Of a DNA stretch of 61,639 bases, positions 42,299 through 51,436 are shown in pieces (positions within the stretch are counted from its first letter, which is position 1; the number at the start of each line of letters is the position of its first letter). Under the pieces are notes generated by a model that ran no database searches, was not told where the DNA came from, and saw only the letters and a list, made by a program, of their open reading frames with translations. Source of the stretch: Puniceicoccales bacterium (GTDB taxonomy: Bacteria > Verrucomicrobiota > Verrucomicrobiia > Opitutales > UBA9783). A program made the position numbers and the translations under genes. The stretch covers positions 1 to 61,639 of the forward strand of contig JAITAV010000011.1 in assembly GCA_031283895.1 (NCBI GenBank), written 5' to 3'.

Positions 42299-44872
42299 AT
42301 GCATTGGATCGATAGTATCATTATAGTCGCCTTTTTAGGGGTGACCTTATGGATTGGATTTGCATCCGGACATGGTATTCAATCGTTCAAAGAATACGCA
42401 ACTGGTAACCGTAACTTCTCCGACTTTGCCATCTTCTGCACCGTGACAGCTACGGCGATTGGAGGAAGCGCAACGATCGGGGTTGTGGGTAGATTTTACG
42501 ACGTGGGTATCGTTCACATTTTAGCTCCGTTGGGATTACCTATTGCATTTATGATAATGGCCTTTTTGATTATGCCAAGAATGAAAAAATACTATGGGTG
42601 TAATTCTGTTGGCGATATTGTCGAAATTAGTTACGGCTTACCCGGAAAATACATCATTGGCGTTGTCAGTTTCATCCTTATGTTACTTGCTTCTCTTGCG
42701 CAAATCGAAGCTATGGGTCTTGTTATCAACAAATTAATATCCATTCCTTACATACAAAGTGTTTTACTATCTTCGATAATATTATTTATTTACACGGGGA
42801 AAGGAGGCATTAAAGCCGTTACATTCACAGATGTTTTACAATTTATTATCTTAGCTGTAGCTATTCCACTTATATTTGGAGTTGGCATTCAAAAATTGGG
42901 TGGTTTTGAACATTTTGTTCAGACAATGCCTTCCGAATGTTGGCGTGTTACGCCGGAAGGATTAAAGCGTTATTTACCTTTATTCTTTGTTTTTTCTTTA
43001 CCTACACTCGCACCTATGTTTATCCAACGTTTACTGTCGACGAGAACGGTAAGGCAAGGTGTTTGCGCCTTCACAAGTGCCGGCCTTTTTTATTTTTTTC
43101 TTATATTTTTTTTAATAGGCATCGGTGTTCTGGCTAAAATTTTGTACCCCAATTTAATAAATGCCGACCAAGCAGTTCCAATGCTGGTTCGAGATTTGAT
43201 GCCTACGGGCATTAAGGGGTTTGTTCTGGCAGGTTTTCTCGCAATTTTAATGTCTACCGCCGACTCTTCTCTCAATGCGGCGAGTATTGTATTGGCCAAC
43301 GACTTATTGTTCCCACACTTCGGAAATCTTTCTGAAAAACAAAAATTGAACTTTGTTCGCAGTTTAACTTACATGTTAGGTTTGGTATGCATTTTAGTTG
43401 CTCTATCATACAATATTCTTTTTGAAATCGAAGTCATATATAATACTTTGTCGTTGAGTACTTCCCTTATCCCTTTATATTTCTGCGTATTTAACCGAAA
43501 AATTAATGTACGACACTGTTTTAAATGTATCATTATCGGTCTAACGGTAACTATCCTATGGCAATATTTTTTAAAACCGATCTTTAATATAGACGGTACC
43601 TTCCCTGGCTTTTTGGCTCACCTTGTGTGTTTTACGTTTTTCTACTTCAAAGATGGCCGCCAGAAAATTTTTCAAAACATACAAAATGAAGGTTTATTCC
43701 AAACATTATCCAACGAAACACGGCAACGTAAACCTCAATCCGATTATAATACCAATACTCAACAAAATATCCTTTTAGGTATTTTTCTGCTGGTTGTGCA
43801 AATCTTTCCAATCCTATTCATGCAAATGCCGCCCGCATCTATGAAAGTTGGCTTCACGCTTATTAATGGAAGCACGGCTATTTTACTCATTTTCAGCAAT
43901 CAATTTCCTAATTTTTATAAAAAATACTTCGTCATTGTTAAAAGTTTGGCATTATTCTTATGCCTGCCCGTAACATCCATTTACTTAATATTTTTCGCAG
44001 AAAACGGTTGTTTACACATCGCAAACTTTGGATTATCCATTCTACTCATAAATCTATTGAATGAAGAGCGTTCACTCAAAATAAGTTTATTTTTAAGCAT
44101 TGTGATGACTATTTTGGTTGCCTGTAGCTGTTTTCTGTCCGGACAACCTTTCACAAGTCCAACCCAGATACATGGCTTTCATCTTTTGTATATAATCGGA
44201 TTTAGCACTGTACTACTGGCAATTTGGGTCAGGAGGAACAGTTGTATTGTAAAAAACATGTCTGCGCGTTTTATTATGCATGATTTAACGGCACCACTCT
44301 TAATTCAAAGGATGATTATGAGTAAAAATCCATCGGATTCGTGGTCACACAAAGAAAAATCATTGCTTTTAAGGAGTATGAACGAAGCCGCGCACATCAT
44401 CGATTCTATTGCCATTCGGCATCCCGTATTGAATGAGGAAAATCTTAACATATTGATAGAACATGCGATCGAACAAGAACAGTTTGTATATAAAAGTTTA
44501 AAAATAGATTTTAAAGCATCGCAAACCTTCAAACTACGTGTGGATCCATTTTTATTTCAACGGGTTGTAAAAAATCTTATTCATACCTGCATTCCTGCTC
44601 TTCCGGATGAACCTCAGGCTATGCTTACCATTCGCCTTTTTGAAAACGCAAACCAACAAATTTCTCTTACGCTTGGCGATGGCTTAATCTCTACCAAACT
44701 CGATCGTATCATTCAAACCCAGATAGATGACAGCAAGTCCTACAACATAGGTATTCACTTTCAAGAACTGCAAAAAATTGTTTTTCGTTGGCAGGCAAAA
44801 CTTTCTATCCTAGAACAAACGAAGGGTATCAGTATTTGCCAAATACAATTTGAGCCAACGAGCCAAAATTAA
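42299..44872 (+). CDS. sodium/solute symporter (SSS family) fused to degenerate histidine kinase
   Basis: 857 residues. Residues 1 to ~470 form an SSS/SLC5-type transporter: YATGNRNFSDFAIF, TATAIGGSATIGVVGRFYD, GGIKAVTFTDVLQF and the sodium-site-like ILMSTADSSLNAASIVLAND. A second hydrophobic block (about 490-650) adds some six helices. The last ~200 residues resemble a histidine kinase: MHDLTAPLL has the H-box His at 661, VVKNLIHTC (Asn759) the N-box, and LGDG (793-796) a G1-like remnant. The glycine-rich ATP lid (GLGL) reads NIGIHFQELQKIVFRW, so ATP binding is doubtful. Fusions of this kind (CbrA type) sense or couple transport to signalling. No response regulator is adjacent. Confidence 0.82.
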   Translation: MHWIDSIIIVAFLGVTLWIGFASGHGIQSFKEYATGNRNFSDFAIFCTVTATAIGGSATIGVVGRFYDVGIVHILAPLGLPIAFMIMAFLIMPRMKKYYGCNSVGDIVEISYGLPGKYIIGVVSFILMLLASLAQIEAMGLVINKLISIPYIQSVLLSSIILFIYTGKGGIKAVTFTDVLQFIILAVAIPLIFGVGIQKLGGFEHFVQTMPSECWRVTPEGLKRYLPLFFVFSLPTLAPMFIQRLLSTRTVRQGVCAFTSAGLFYFFLIFFLIGIGVLAKILYPNLINADQAVPMLVRDLMPTGIKGFVLAGFLAILMSTADSSLNAASIVLANDLLFPHFGNLSEKQKLNFVRSLTYMLGLVCILVALSYNILFEIEVIYNTLSLSTSLIPLYFCVFNRKINVRHCFKCIIIGLTVTILWQYFLKPIFNIDGTFPGFLAHLVCFTFFYFKDGRQKIFQNIQNEGLFQTLSNETRQRKPQSDYNTNTQQNILLGIFLLVVQIFPILFMQMPPASMKVGFTLINGSTAILLIFSNQFPNFYKKYFVIVKSLALFLCLPVTSIYLIFFAENGCLHIANFGLSILLINLLNEERSLKISLFLSIVMTILVACSCFLSGQPFTSPTQIHGFHLLYIIGFSTVLLAIWVRRNSCIVKNMSARFIMHDLTAPLLIQRMIMSKNPSDSWSHKEKSLLLRSMNEAAHIIDSIAIRHPVLNEENLNILIEHAIEQEQFVYKSLKIDFKASQTFKLRVDPFLFQRVVKNLIHTCIPALPDEPQAMLTIRLFENANQQISLTLGDGLISTKLDRIIQTQIDDSKSYNIGIHFQELQKIVFRWQAKLSILEQTKGISICQIQFEPTSQN

Positions 44873-44891
44873 ACAAATTTTGAAGGTTTGC

Positions 44892-45623
44892 TTACAACAA
44901 AGGTGAAATGAGTACGACGTATTCTCCTCGAGGGGTACTTGTAAAAACCGTCTGAACGAGTTGAGCAATTGTCCCCCGATACAAAGTCTCGTTCAGTTTT
45001 GTCAATTCACGCGCCACAAAGATTTCCCTTTGCGGTTCCAGGGTCTTTTGTAAGCATTCAAACAAGCTCAACATTCTATGTGGAGATTCGTATAGAATGA
45101 GCGTTTCCGACGCATGGCGATAAGATTCAAGGATTTTTTGCTTGTGACTTTTTTTTAGTGGCAAAAATCCTAAAAACAAAAAACGATCGCTTGGAAAACC
45201 GGCAACACTTAAGCTTGCAATCGCTGCACTGGGCCCAGGAATTGGAACAATGGGAATATTTTCATGATGGCATAGCCGAAGTACTCGAAAGCCAGGGTCG
45301 CTGACGGTAGGCGTTCCCGCGTCACTCACCAGTGCAACCGAAAACCCACTTTGCAGTTTTTGCAGCAAATGTTGTGCGCTCTGCGTCTCTCCGGCATCTC
45401 GATAGGTAAACAACTTTTTACCTTTTATTTGTAGATGCGTCAGTAATTTTCGAGTCATATTCGGAGTTTCGCAAGCAATGCAGTCGCACGTTTGCAATAT
45501 ACCAATGGCTCGCAACGTTAAATCGCTTAAATTGCCAATGGGTGTTGCCACAACATAGAGCGTACCCTTTTGCGCGCGATGCTTTTCACACAATGCTTGT
45601 AAAATATCCACGTCCATTAGCAT
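44892..45623 (-). CDS. rsmI: 16S rRNA (cytidine-2'-O)-methyltransferase RsmI
   Basis: 243 residues. GTLYVVATPIGNLSDLTLRA, DAGTPTVSDPG, IPIPGPSAAIASLSVAGFP and the ESPHRM motif are diagnostic for the tetrapyrrole-methylase-fold RsmI. It methylates the ribose of C1402. The ATG at 45623 is followed two codons later by another (45617) that is equally likely. The C-terminus is shorter than in E. coli. It converges on the symporter-kinase gene with a 19-bp gap. Confidence 0.95.
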   Translation of the reverse strand: MLMDVDILQALCEKHRAQKGTLYVVATPIGNLSDLTLRAIGILQTCDCIACETPNMTRKLLTHLQIKGKKLFTYRDAGETQSAQHLLQKLQSGFSVALVSDAGTPTVSDPGFRVLRLCHHENIPIVPIPGPSAAIASLSVAGFPSDRFLFLGFLPLKKSHKQKILESYRHASETLILYESPHRMLSLFECLQKTLEPQREIFVARELTKLNETLYRGTIAQLVQTVFTSTPRGEYVVLISPLL

Positions 45624-45787
45624 TAAAAGAAATACAATCGGTGTAAAACATTTTATGGAAGTGAAACATCAGGAAATGCTTGACGTAGATTCGAATCTGA
45701 CGACAATGAACACCATTATTTTAAAGAAGATTTCTACGTTAAAACATTGTGGATGTAACGTGAAATCACATAAACATAGCTAAAACG

Positions 45788-47686
45788 GTGATTCGATTCT
45801 TAACTTCGATTCTAAACATTATCCCGGAGGGAATTCAGTACAAAATTTGCAAAATTTTGGGCAATTTATTGTTTTATCTATTTCCTCCGAGACGTAGCGT
45901 TATTTTAAACAATTTATTCAATGTTTTCCCTCAAAAAACGGCGGCTTGGCGCAAACACTTGGCAAAAGTAAACTGCCAACGATGGGTAGAAACCGCATGG
46001 GCTTTTCTTGTTTCAAGTTACTGGTCGCAACAAAAGATCGGGCAACACGTTACCGTAAGTCCAGCTTTAGAAAGTTGGATAAAACATTTTTTACAAAAAC
46101 CGCGCCCCTGTGTTGTACTGGTTCCTCATTTAAATTTGATGGAGACAACTGCATGGTTACCGGCTGTTTTTTCTCAAAAAATTGAGATTGGTGCCATTTA
46201 TCGCCCATTTCGAAATAAACACTTTGAAAACTGGATAAAACAAACGCGCGAGCGTTTTAATCTACAACTCATTTCTCGCAAACGAGGTGTACTACCGTTG
46301 GAAAGAATTCTTAAACACAACGGCATTGTGGGTATCCTTTTCGATCAATCGGCGGGGGATACCGGCATCTTAACCACGTTTTTTGGGAAATTGGCCTCTT
46401 CTACGGACCTACCGGGACGTCTTGTCGAAAAATTCAACACGGATGTTGTCGCCATCTACTTAAGAAGAACCGGATTTATCCGAGGCGAATTTTGCATTGA
46501 AACCATTATCAGTGAAAAGAAGGCACTCGACGTCACGTTTGCGGCCAATCGGTGGCTTGAGAAAAAGCTGGTAGACGATGCGTTTTTTTACGAAAATTGG
46601 CTTTGGATGCACAGGCGTTGGAAAACGCAATGCGAGCCATCAAAACGTTTCTGTATTACCCAAAAGCGTAATTGCCTTCAGGCCACTATGGATTTTTACA
46701 AACGGGATCGTATGCCTCGGGAAACACGTGTCTGGATACGCATGCCCAATTGGTTAGGAGATTGCATCATGACCTACCCTATTCTGTGTGCATTGAGAAA
46801 AGCACGTCCTGATTTCTCTATCCACTTGGTTGCGCAAAAGTTTATGGCACCTTGGTTACAGCGACACTTTCCGATAGATCACATCCACATATTGCCTCAA
46901 AGAAAATATGTGGCCTATTTTAAAGCGTTTAGACAGTTAAGGACACAATATCCGGAAACTTGGATTAATTTTCCAAATTCGATGCGAAGCGATTTGGAAA
47001 GTTTCTGTGCTGGAGCATCGCAAAGATTTGGACTACGTAGGAAAATGTGTCGTCCACTCTTAACGCATACATGGAAGCCCACACTCCCTGTGCAATGCCA
47101 TCAGACCGAACTATGGTATCAATTTTTTCAAAATTTTGGACTGCAAGAATCCATTTTTCGCGCTCCAATGGCTGTGACAATGGTTGAGAATACAAGCTGC
47201 GAGGGACCGTTTACGATGGGATGTTTTTGTGGTTCATCCAATACGCCTAGTAAACGGTGGGATGTGACTTATTGGCAAAGACTCATAGGGGACTTGCTGA
47301 AAACGTATACGTCTTTGAGGTGTATTTTGTTGGGGAGTCAAGGGGATTACAAAATCTGCATGCAGGTAGCTGCGGGGCTACCCAGAGATTTGGTACGGAA
47401 TTTGGCGGGGAAAACCGATTTGTTGAGCTTGGAGCAGATACTGTTGCGGATGCGCTTTGTGATTGCCAACGACTCGGGTGGCATGCATTTGGCAAACGCT
47501 CTGGGCGTACCTACGGTGGGTTTGTTTGCCAGGACGCAGCCTCAATGGAGTGGCCCGTACTTCGATGCTCCCAAATGCATTGTTCAAGGAACCTCTGCGT
47601 CCATGGAATCTCTGGACCCCTACGTTGTCTACCACCGCATCGTATCCTGGCTTCCAACATTAGAACCATCCTTGGAAGGAAAATGA
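45788..47686 (+). CDS. lipid A-type acyltransferase fused to heptosyltransferase-like GT9
   Basis: 632 residues, two enzymes in one chain. Residues 1 to ~300 are an LpxL/HtrB-family acyltransferase: HLNLME gives the H-x4-E catalytic pair (His114, Glu119), and FDQSAGDTG follows further on. Residues ~318-632 are a family-9 glycosyltransferase (WaaF/WaaC-like): IRMPNWLGDCIMTYPILCAL at the start and VIANDSGGMHLANALGVPTV near the end. The first half would acylate a lipid A precursor and the second add heptose or another sugar to the core, both at the cytoplasmic face. The start is GTG at 45788 without an obvious ribosome site. Confidence 0.88.
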   Translation: MIRFLTSILNIIPEGIQYKICKILGNLLFYLFPPRRSVILNNLFNVFPQKTAAWRKHLAKVNCQRWVETAWAFLVSSYWSQQKIGQHVTVSPALESWIKHFLQKPRPCVVLVPHLNLMETTAWLPAVFSQKIEIGAIYRPFRNKHFENWIKQTRERFNLQLISRKRGVLPLERILKHNGIVGILFDQSAGDTGILTTFFGKLASSTDLPGRLVEKFNTDVVAIYLRRTGFIRGEFCIETIISEKKALDVTFAANRWLEKKLVDDAFFYENWLWMHRRWKTQCEPSKRFCITQKRNCLQATMDFYKRDRMPRETRVWIRMPNWLGDCIMTYPILCALRKARPDFSIHLVAQKFMAPWLQRHFPIDHIHILPQRKYVAYFKAFRQLRTQYPETWINFPNSMRSDLESFCAGASQRFGLRRKMCRPLLTHTWKPTLPVQCHQTELWYQFFQNFGLQESIFRAPMAVTMVENTSCEGPFTMGCFCGSSNTPSKRWDVTYWQRLIGDLLKTYTSLRCILLGSQGDYKICMQVAAGLPRDLVRNLAGKTDLLSLEQILLRMRFVIANDSGGMHLANALGVPTVGLFARTQPQWSGPYFDAPKCIVQGTSASMESLDPYVVYHRIVSWLPTLEPSLEGK

Positions 47687-48087
47687 GGCATGCCTGCGAA
47701 CTTTGGCCTTCAGGAACCGATTTCTCGAACCTCTATTGTGATGATAATCTCTGGGAGATATAGGGTATGAGAGCCCATTTTATCCCTAAAAACCTCCATA
47801 ACTCCCTCAACTGCGGACTTTGCATTTTTAAAGTCCACACACGAGAAGAAAATTTGGAAATACAAAATTTTTCTTTGCTTCAGTCCCTTGGAAATCAAGA
47901 CTTTTTTAAGGTAAGTCATCGTCGGAAGGAAATGAGACGTATAATTGCTTAACAGTATTCCGTCGTAAACCTTGTTGCTCATGGGTTTTGCAAAGGTATA
48001 TTATATACCTACAATCTTAATTTGATATAGCAGGTGGATGGATTTTTCTTGATATCCATAAACATAATGAAATGATAAATAATATTA
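47687..48087. other. intergenic region between the LPS fusion and a broken repeat gene
   Basis: 400 bp. Two overlapping antiparallel frames are open (plus 47767-47952, minus 47710-47982), neither with a good ribosome site or recognisable domain. At the right end TTGATA (near 48050) and an ATGATA box precede the ATGAAACAACATTT start region of the repeat family, and may be its promoter. Confidence 0.4.
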
Positions 48088-48924
48088 TGAAACAACATTT
48101 TATAAAAAACTAACCAATATCAGTCTTTACATAGCGGGAATGACAAATGGCGTGTTTTTGTGCGCAGCACCCATAGTCCCCTGTTTGGGACATCTTTTTG
48201 ATGGGACTCTGTTTTTTAAAGATGATCAAGGAGGCTATTGTACGGAGTCCGGAACGAAGGTCATAAACGTGAACTCATCCTGGCTTAAGGAGTCTTATAC
48301 TTATTTTACTCATTTTACGAATAAAGATCGTGTCTCCATAACCATATATTGCGGGTCACGCAATGAAATTTTAGATGAGCAAGGTGAGCAACTCCCCATC
48401 ATCGGCTATTCTTGTATGGGTAAAACACCCGTCTTTTCGCATAAGGCGAGTGGTCTGTACCTCTTTGGAAATCCATGGCCAAATCAAATTGCAACGAGGG
48501 AAGCATTACCTCCGTACGTAATTTTTACGGATGGTCCGGTCCCATTGAGTTCCCCTTGCACCCAACCTTAGGTCAAGCGGTGGATCACATGAGGGTAAAT
48601 CGGGGACACTATATTCCTATTTTTCGCTCTCCAGAGGGTAGATTCATGACCGAAAATGGTTGCGTGGTTATCAACGTGAACGGTATCTACATGCGTGAGC
48701 TTGTTCCAGGGCGCTTATTGTTAGATCTGAGTACTTCTCGCTTATACGACGGCAATGGTCGTGGCCCTTTACCCAACCGATATGCTGGTACCATTGGTGA
48801 AGATCATACACTTTATGAGTGCAATGGCGTATTTTACGCTTTTGTAGAAAATCGCGTTGAAATTTATGGGGTTGATGCATGGGCTAACCGGTGGATACTC
48901 ATTAATTGCGGGTTGTCCTATTAA
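48088..48924 (+). pseudogene. two-repeat protein gene with frameshifts (paralog of the 38.1-kb locus)
   Basis: Two adjoining frames, 48140-48571 and 48475-48924, carry homologous modules. GGYCTESGTKVINVNSSWLK in the first matches GRFMTENGCVVINVNGIYMR in the second, so they are halves of one protein. Comparison with the 38-kb copy shows one base missing here near 48530 (GGATGGTCCGG versus GGATGATTCCG), which throws the second half out of frame. A TAG and another one-base difference disturb the 5' end. The second module continues VPGRLLLDLSTSRLYDGNG and ends ANRWILINCGLSY. No family was recognised. The start at 48140 is possible if only the first half is expressed. Confidence 0.65.
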
Positions 48925-49233
48925 AACTCGTCTTTTAATTACATGCAAACGGCCATGTCATAACTAAGAACTTCTGAAAGTCACCTTTACGCCAGATGGA
49001 TTCATAGGCAAGTGGCTCTTGAACCTTACCCAAAAATTTCATCCACTCTTATCTTTTAGAAGATTTAGTCCAGCTTGCTCCCTACCGTATCACTGCATTT
49101 GAACACTGTAAAAGGGTAAAACTACTCCATCCATTGGAGATATCTGTAGATTTATACCATCCGAAGAAGCAAACAGAATGTACTTTATCCGAATCCGAAA
49201 TTTGTTATCGGTTACGCATCTATCGCTTATTTT
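48925..49233. other. intergenic region, nothing recognised
   Basis: 309 bp between the broken repeat gene and the converging dnaA-linked gene. No terminator-like hairpin, RNA or supported ORF. Confidence 0.4.
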
Positions 49234-49695
49234 TCAAAACTTTAAAATATTGCTTTGCGACAGATGCGTTAAATGTTTTTGCACTTCTTCTTGAAACCGT
49301 ACTAAGTCTTCTTGAGACGGGCGATAGCCCAGCTGTTGGGGTTTGAGTCCCAGACGACCCATCTCATCAAGATGCCAGGCAGCTTTTTGACCATCCGAAA
49401 ATACAACTTGTCCGTTGATTAAAGTCCCTGGCTTTGTGACAGCATCTACGGTCACAGAAAATCCGCTTTCCCCTTCCTCTATTAACTCTCCTTCTTGTTC
49501 AACATTGGTATTCGCAGTGGGCTTGGACTCAACTTTTTTCAATTCCAGCCCCAGATCATCTAGCAGAAAACGAACTTCTATGTAAGTTAAATGCAAATTA
49601 TAGGTTGCGTTGATTTGCGTTTGCAGATCGCTAAGATGAGGCGTCTGTCGAGCCCATTCGCGAATACGTATCACTTGCTCGTCTGTCAAATTCAT
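49234..49695 (-). CDS. conserved-looking hypothetical downstream of dnaA
   Basis: 153 residues, soluble. The N-terminus (LTDEQVIRIREWARQTPHLS...YIEVRFLLDDLGLEL) looks like a helix-turn-helix-type helical domain, followed by an acidic linker (about 65-80). The C-terminal beta-rich segment reads INGQVVFSDGQKAAWHLDEM and GRLGLKPQQLGYRPSQEDL. It starts 5 bp after the dnaA stop, so it is translated from the dnaA message; a replication-linked role is inference. No family name is offered. Confidence 0.75.
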   Translation of the reverse strand: MNLTDEQVIRIREWARQTPHLSDLQTQINATYNLHLTYIEVRFLLDDLGLELKKVESKPTANTNVEQEGELIEEGESGFSVTVDAVTKPGTLINGQVVFSDGQKAAWHLDEMGRLGLKPQQLGYRPSQEDLVRFQEEVQKHLTHLSQSNILKF

Positions 49696-49700
49696 GGTTA

Positions 49701-51077
49701 TTATTTACTCAGTAGTTTTTGTTGTAAAAATTGAATGGTTCGTTTGGTCGTAGGTTCTTGTTGAATAACATTTTCCACACTTTTGCAAGCATGAATGACG
49801 GTTCCGTGGTCTCTTCCACCAAAAGCTGCTCCAATTTCTTGCAATGAGGTCGAAGTTAAAACACGACACAAATACATGGCCACTTGCCTCGGGAATGCAA
49901 TATTAGCAGGCCGCTTTTTACTGACCATATCACTCAAAGAAATGTGATAAAAATCGCAAACTCTTTTTTGAATGTCATCCATGGTAACGGTGGTTGCCAT
50001 TTCTTCTTGTAAAATGTCTTCCAAAATTTTTTCGACATTTTCAATTGTTAATTTGTCCGTATGTAATAGATGTTGGTATCCCAAAATGCGATTTAGCGCT
50101 CCCTCCATGCGGCGCACATTTTTTGTAACACGCTCGGCCAAAAAAGCTAAAACGGATTCGTCAAGGGATAGCTGCATGGATTGTGCTTTTTTTGATAAAA
50201 TTGCAACGCGTGTTTCGAAATCGGGTGGTTGGATATCGCATACGAGTCCCCATTGAAATCTAGATATTAAGCGGTTTTCCAATTTGTTAATTTCGGAAGC
50301 TGGCCTATCGCTGCATAAAAAGATCTGTTTTTGCGATTCAAAAAGTTCATTAAATGTATGAAAAAATTCTTCTTGAATACGTTCTTTCCCAGATAAAAAA
50401 TGAATGTCATCGATGAGCAGAACATCGGAACTACGATATTTTTTTCGAAATCTAGCCAATTGATTTTCTTGAATGGCATAGATAAAATCGTTTGTGAAAC
50501 GTTCCGTTGAGATGTAAATAACATTTGTATTTGGCTGATGACGTAAAATGTGGTGGCCCACCGCATGCATCAAATGCGTCTTTCCAAGTCCTGTATTTCC
50601 GTACAAGAAAAGTGGATTATAGGCCTTGGCTGGAGCATTGGCAATGGCGACTGCAGCGGCATGTGCCAATTGACTTCCCGTACCCACCACAAAATTTTCA
50701 AATGTATTTTGTGGGTTTAATCCTTGTCCGGATGCAAGCTGCGAAGATGGTCCTGCTGTTTTAATATTTCGTGGTATCGTGTTATTTACGACAGGCGTGG
50801 GAGCGCAATGATCGGGATTATCTTTGCTTTTGAACTCAATGGTAACGGGAAATCCTACGAGAGCCATTAACCTGTTTTCCAAAATTTCCCTATAATTATT
50901 TTGTAACCACATGGCTTCAAAGTCGTTGCTTGTCTCTAAAATTATTGCGTTGTCAAGCGTACTTTCAAGGCAAGATAAGGGTTGAAACCAAGTATTAAAA
51001 ATATCTACAGGAAAAAGTTTTTGCAGCTCGTTTTTGAGCGTTGTCCACAACTGCCTATTGGAAAGGTTATTTTTCAT
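49701..51077 (-). CDS. dnaA: chromosomal replication initiator protein DnaA
   Basis: 458 residues, complete. Domain I is at the N-terminus (FPVDIFNTWFQPL), followed by a linker and the AAA+ domain with Walker A GNTGLGKTH, Walker B LLIDDIHFL, sensor and Arg-finger region RLISRFQWG. Domain IV ends with the DnaA-box recognition motif GAAFGGRDHGTVIHACKSV. It opens the origin and represses its own gene. It is transcribed away from the 360-bp gap that holds two DnaA-box-like sites. Confidence 0.97.
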   Translation of the reverse strand: MKNNLSNRQLWTTLKNELQKLFPVDIFNTWFQPLSCLESTLDNAIILETSNDFEAMWLQNNYREILENRLMALVGFPVTIEFKSKDNPDHCAPTPVVNNTIPRNIKTAGPSSQLASGQGLNPQNTFENFVVGTGSQLAHAAAVAIANAPAKAYNPLFLYGNTGLGKTHLMHAVGHHILRHQPNTNVIYISTERFTNDFIYAIQENQLARFRKKYRSSDVLLIDDIHFLSGKERIQEEFFHTFNELFESQKQIFLCSDRPASEINKLENRLISRFQWGLVCDIQPPDFETRVAILSKKAQSMQLSLDESVLAFLAERVTKNVRRMEGALNRILGYQHLLHTDKLTIENVEKILEDILQEEMATTVTMDDIQKRVCDFYHISLSDMVSKKRPANIAFPRQVAMYLCRVLTSTSLQEIGAAFGGRDHGTVIHACKSVENVIQQEPTTKRTIQFLQQKLLSK

Positions 51078-51436
51078 ACATTTAACAATTTATTCACAAA
51101 AATTCTAACATTTCCGAGCGAAGTTGTGTGTGGTATTTTATTTATTTTTACCTGGGACTACGCTTGGCTACGAAGTCCATCGAAATTCCTGTAATGCGTT
51201 GATAATAAGTAAATTAGTTGCATTGTTATTCTTCATTATACAAACCTTCTAGGAAGTAAAAATAAAATGAGAAACAAACAAATTGATTTTTCAAATAAAT
51301 TGCAAGAGGAAGTTTTTTACAAGTTATTCACAACCCTTGTGACAGGCTTAAATAGTAATTCCGGACGTCAAAAATTTTTTAAAACCGGTAAAATGATTAC
51401 CCAAATTCTCGGTTTTTAAATTTTGCAACAAATTGC
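51078..51436. other. candidate replication origin / dnaA control region
   Basis: The 359-bp gap between dnaA and rnhB, strongly AT-rich. Two TTATTCACA sites, one mismatch from the DnaA box TTATCCACA, lie at 51090-51098 and 51324-51332 in the same orientation. A/T-only runs such as CAAATTGATTTTTCAAATAA lie between them. This could be oriC or only the autoregulatory region of dnaA. Two boxes are few for an origin. Confidence 0.4.

Noticed and set aside
47710-47982. 90-codon minus-strand frame after the LPS fusion gene
   Set aside because: Composition is passable, but there is no ribosome site or promoter, and a second antiparallel frame covers the same DNA. Insufficient support.
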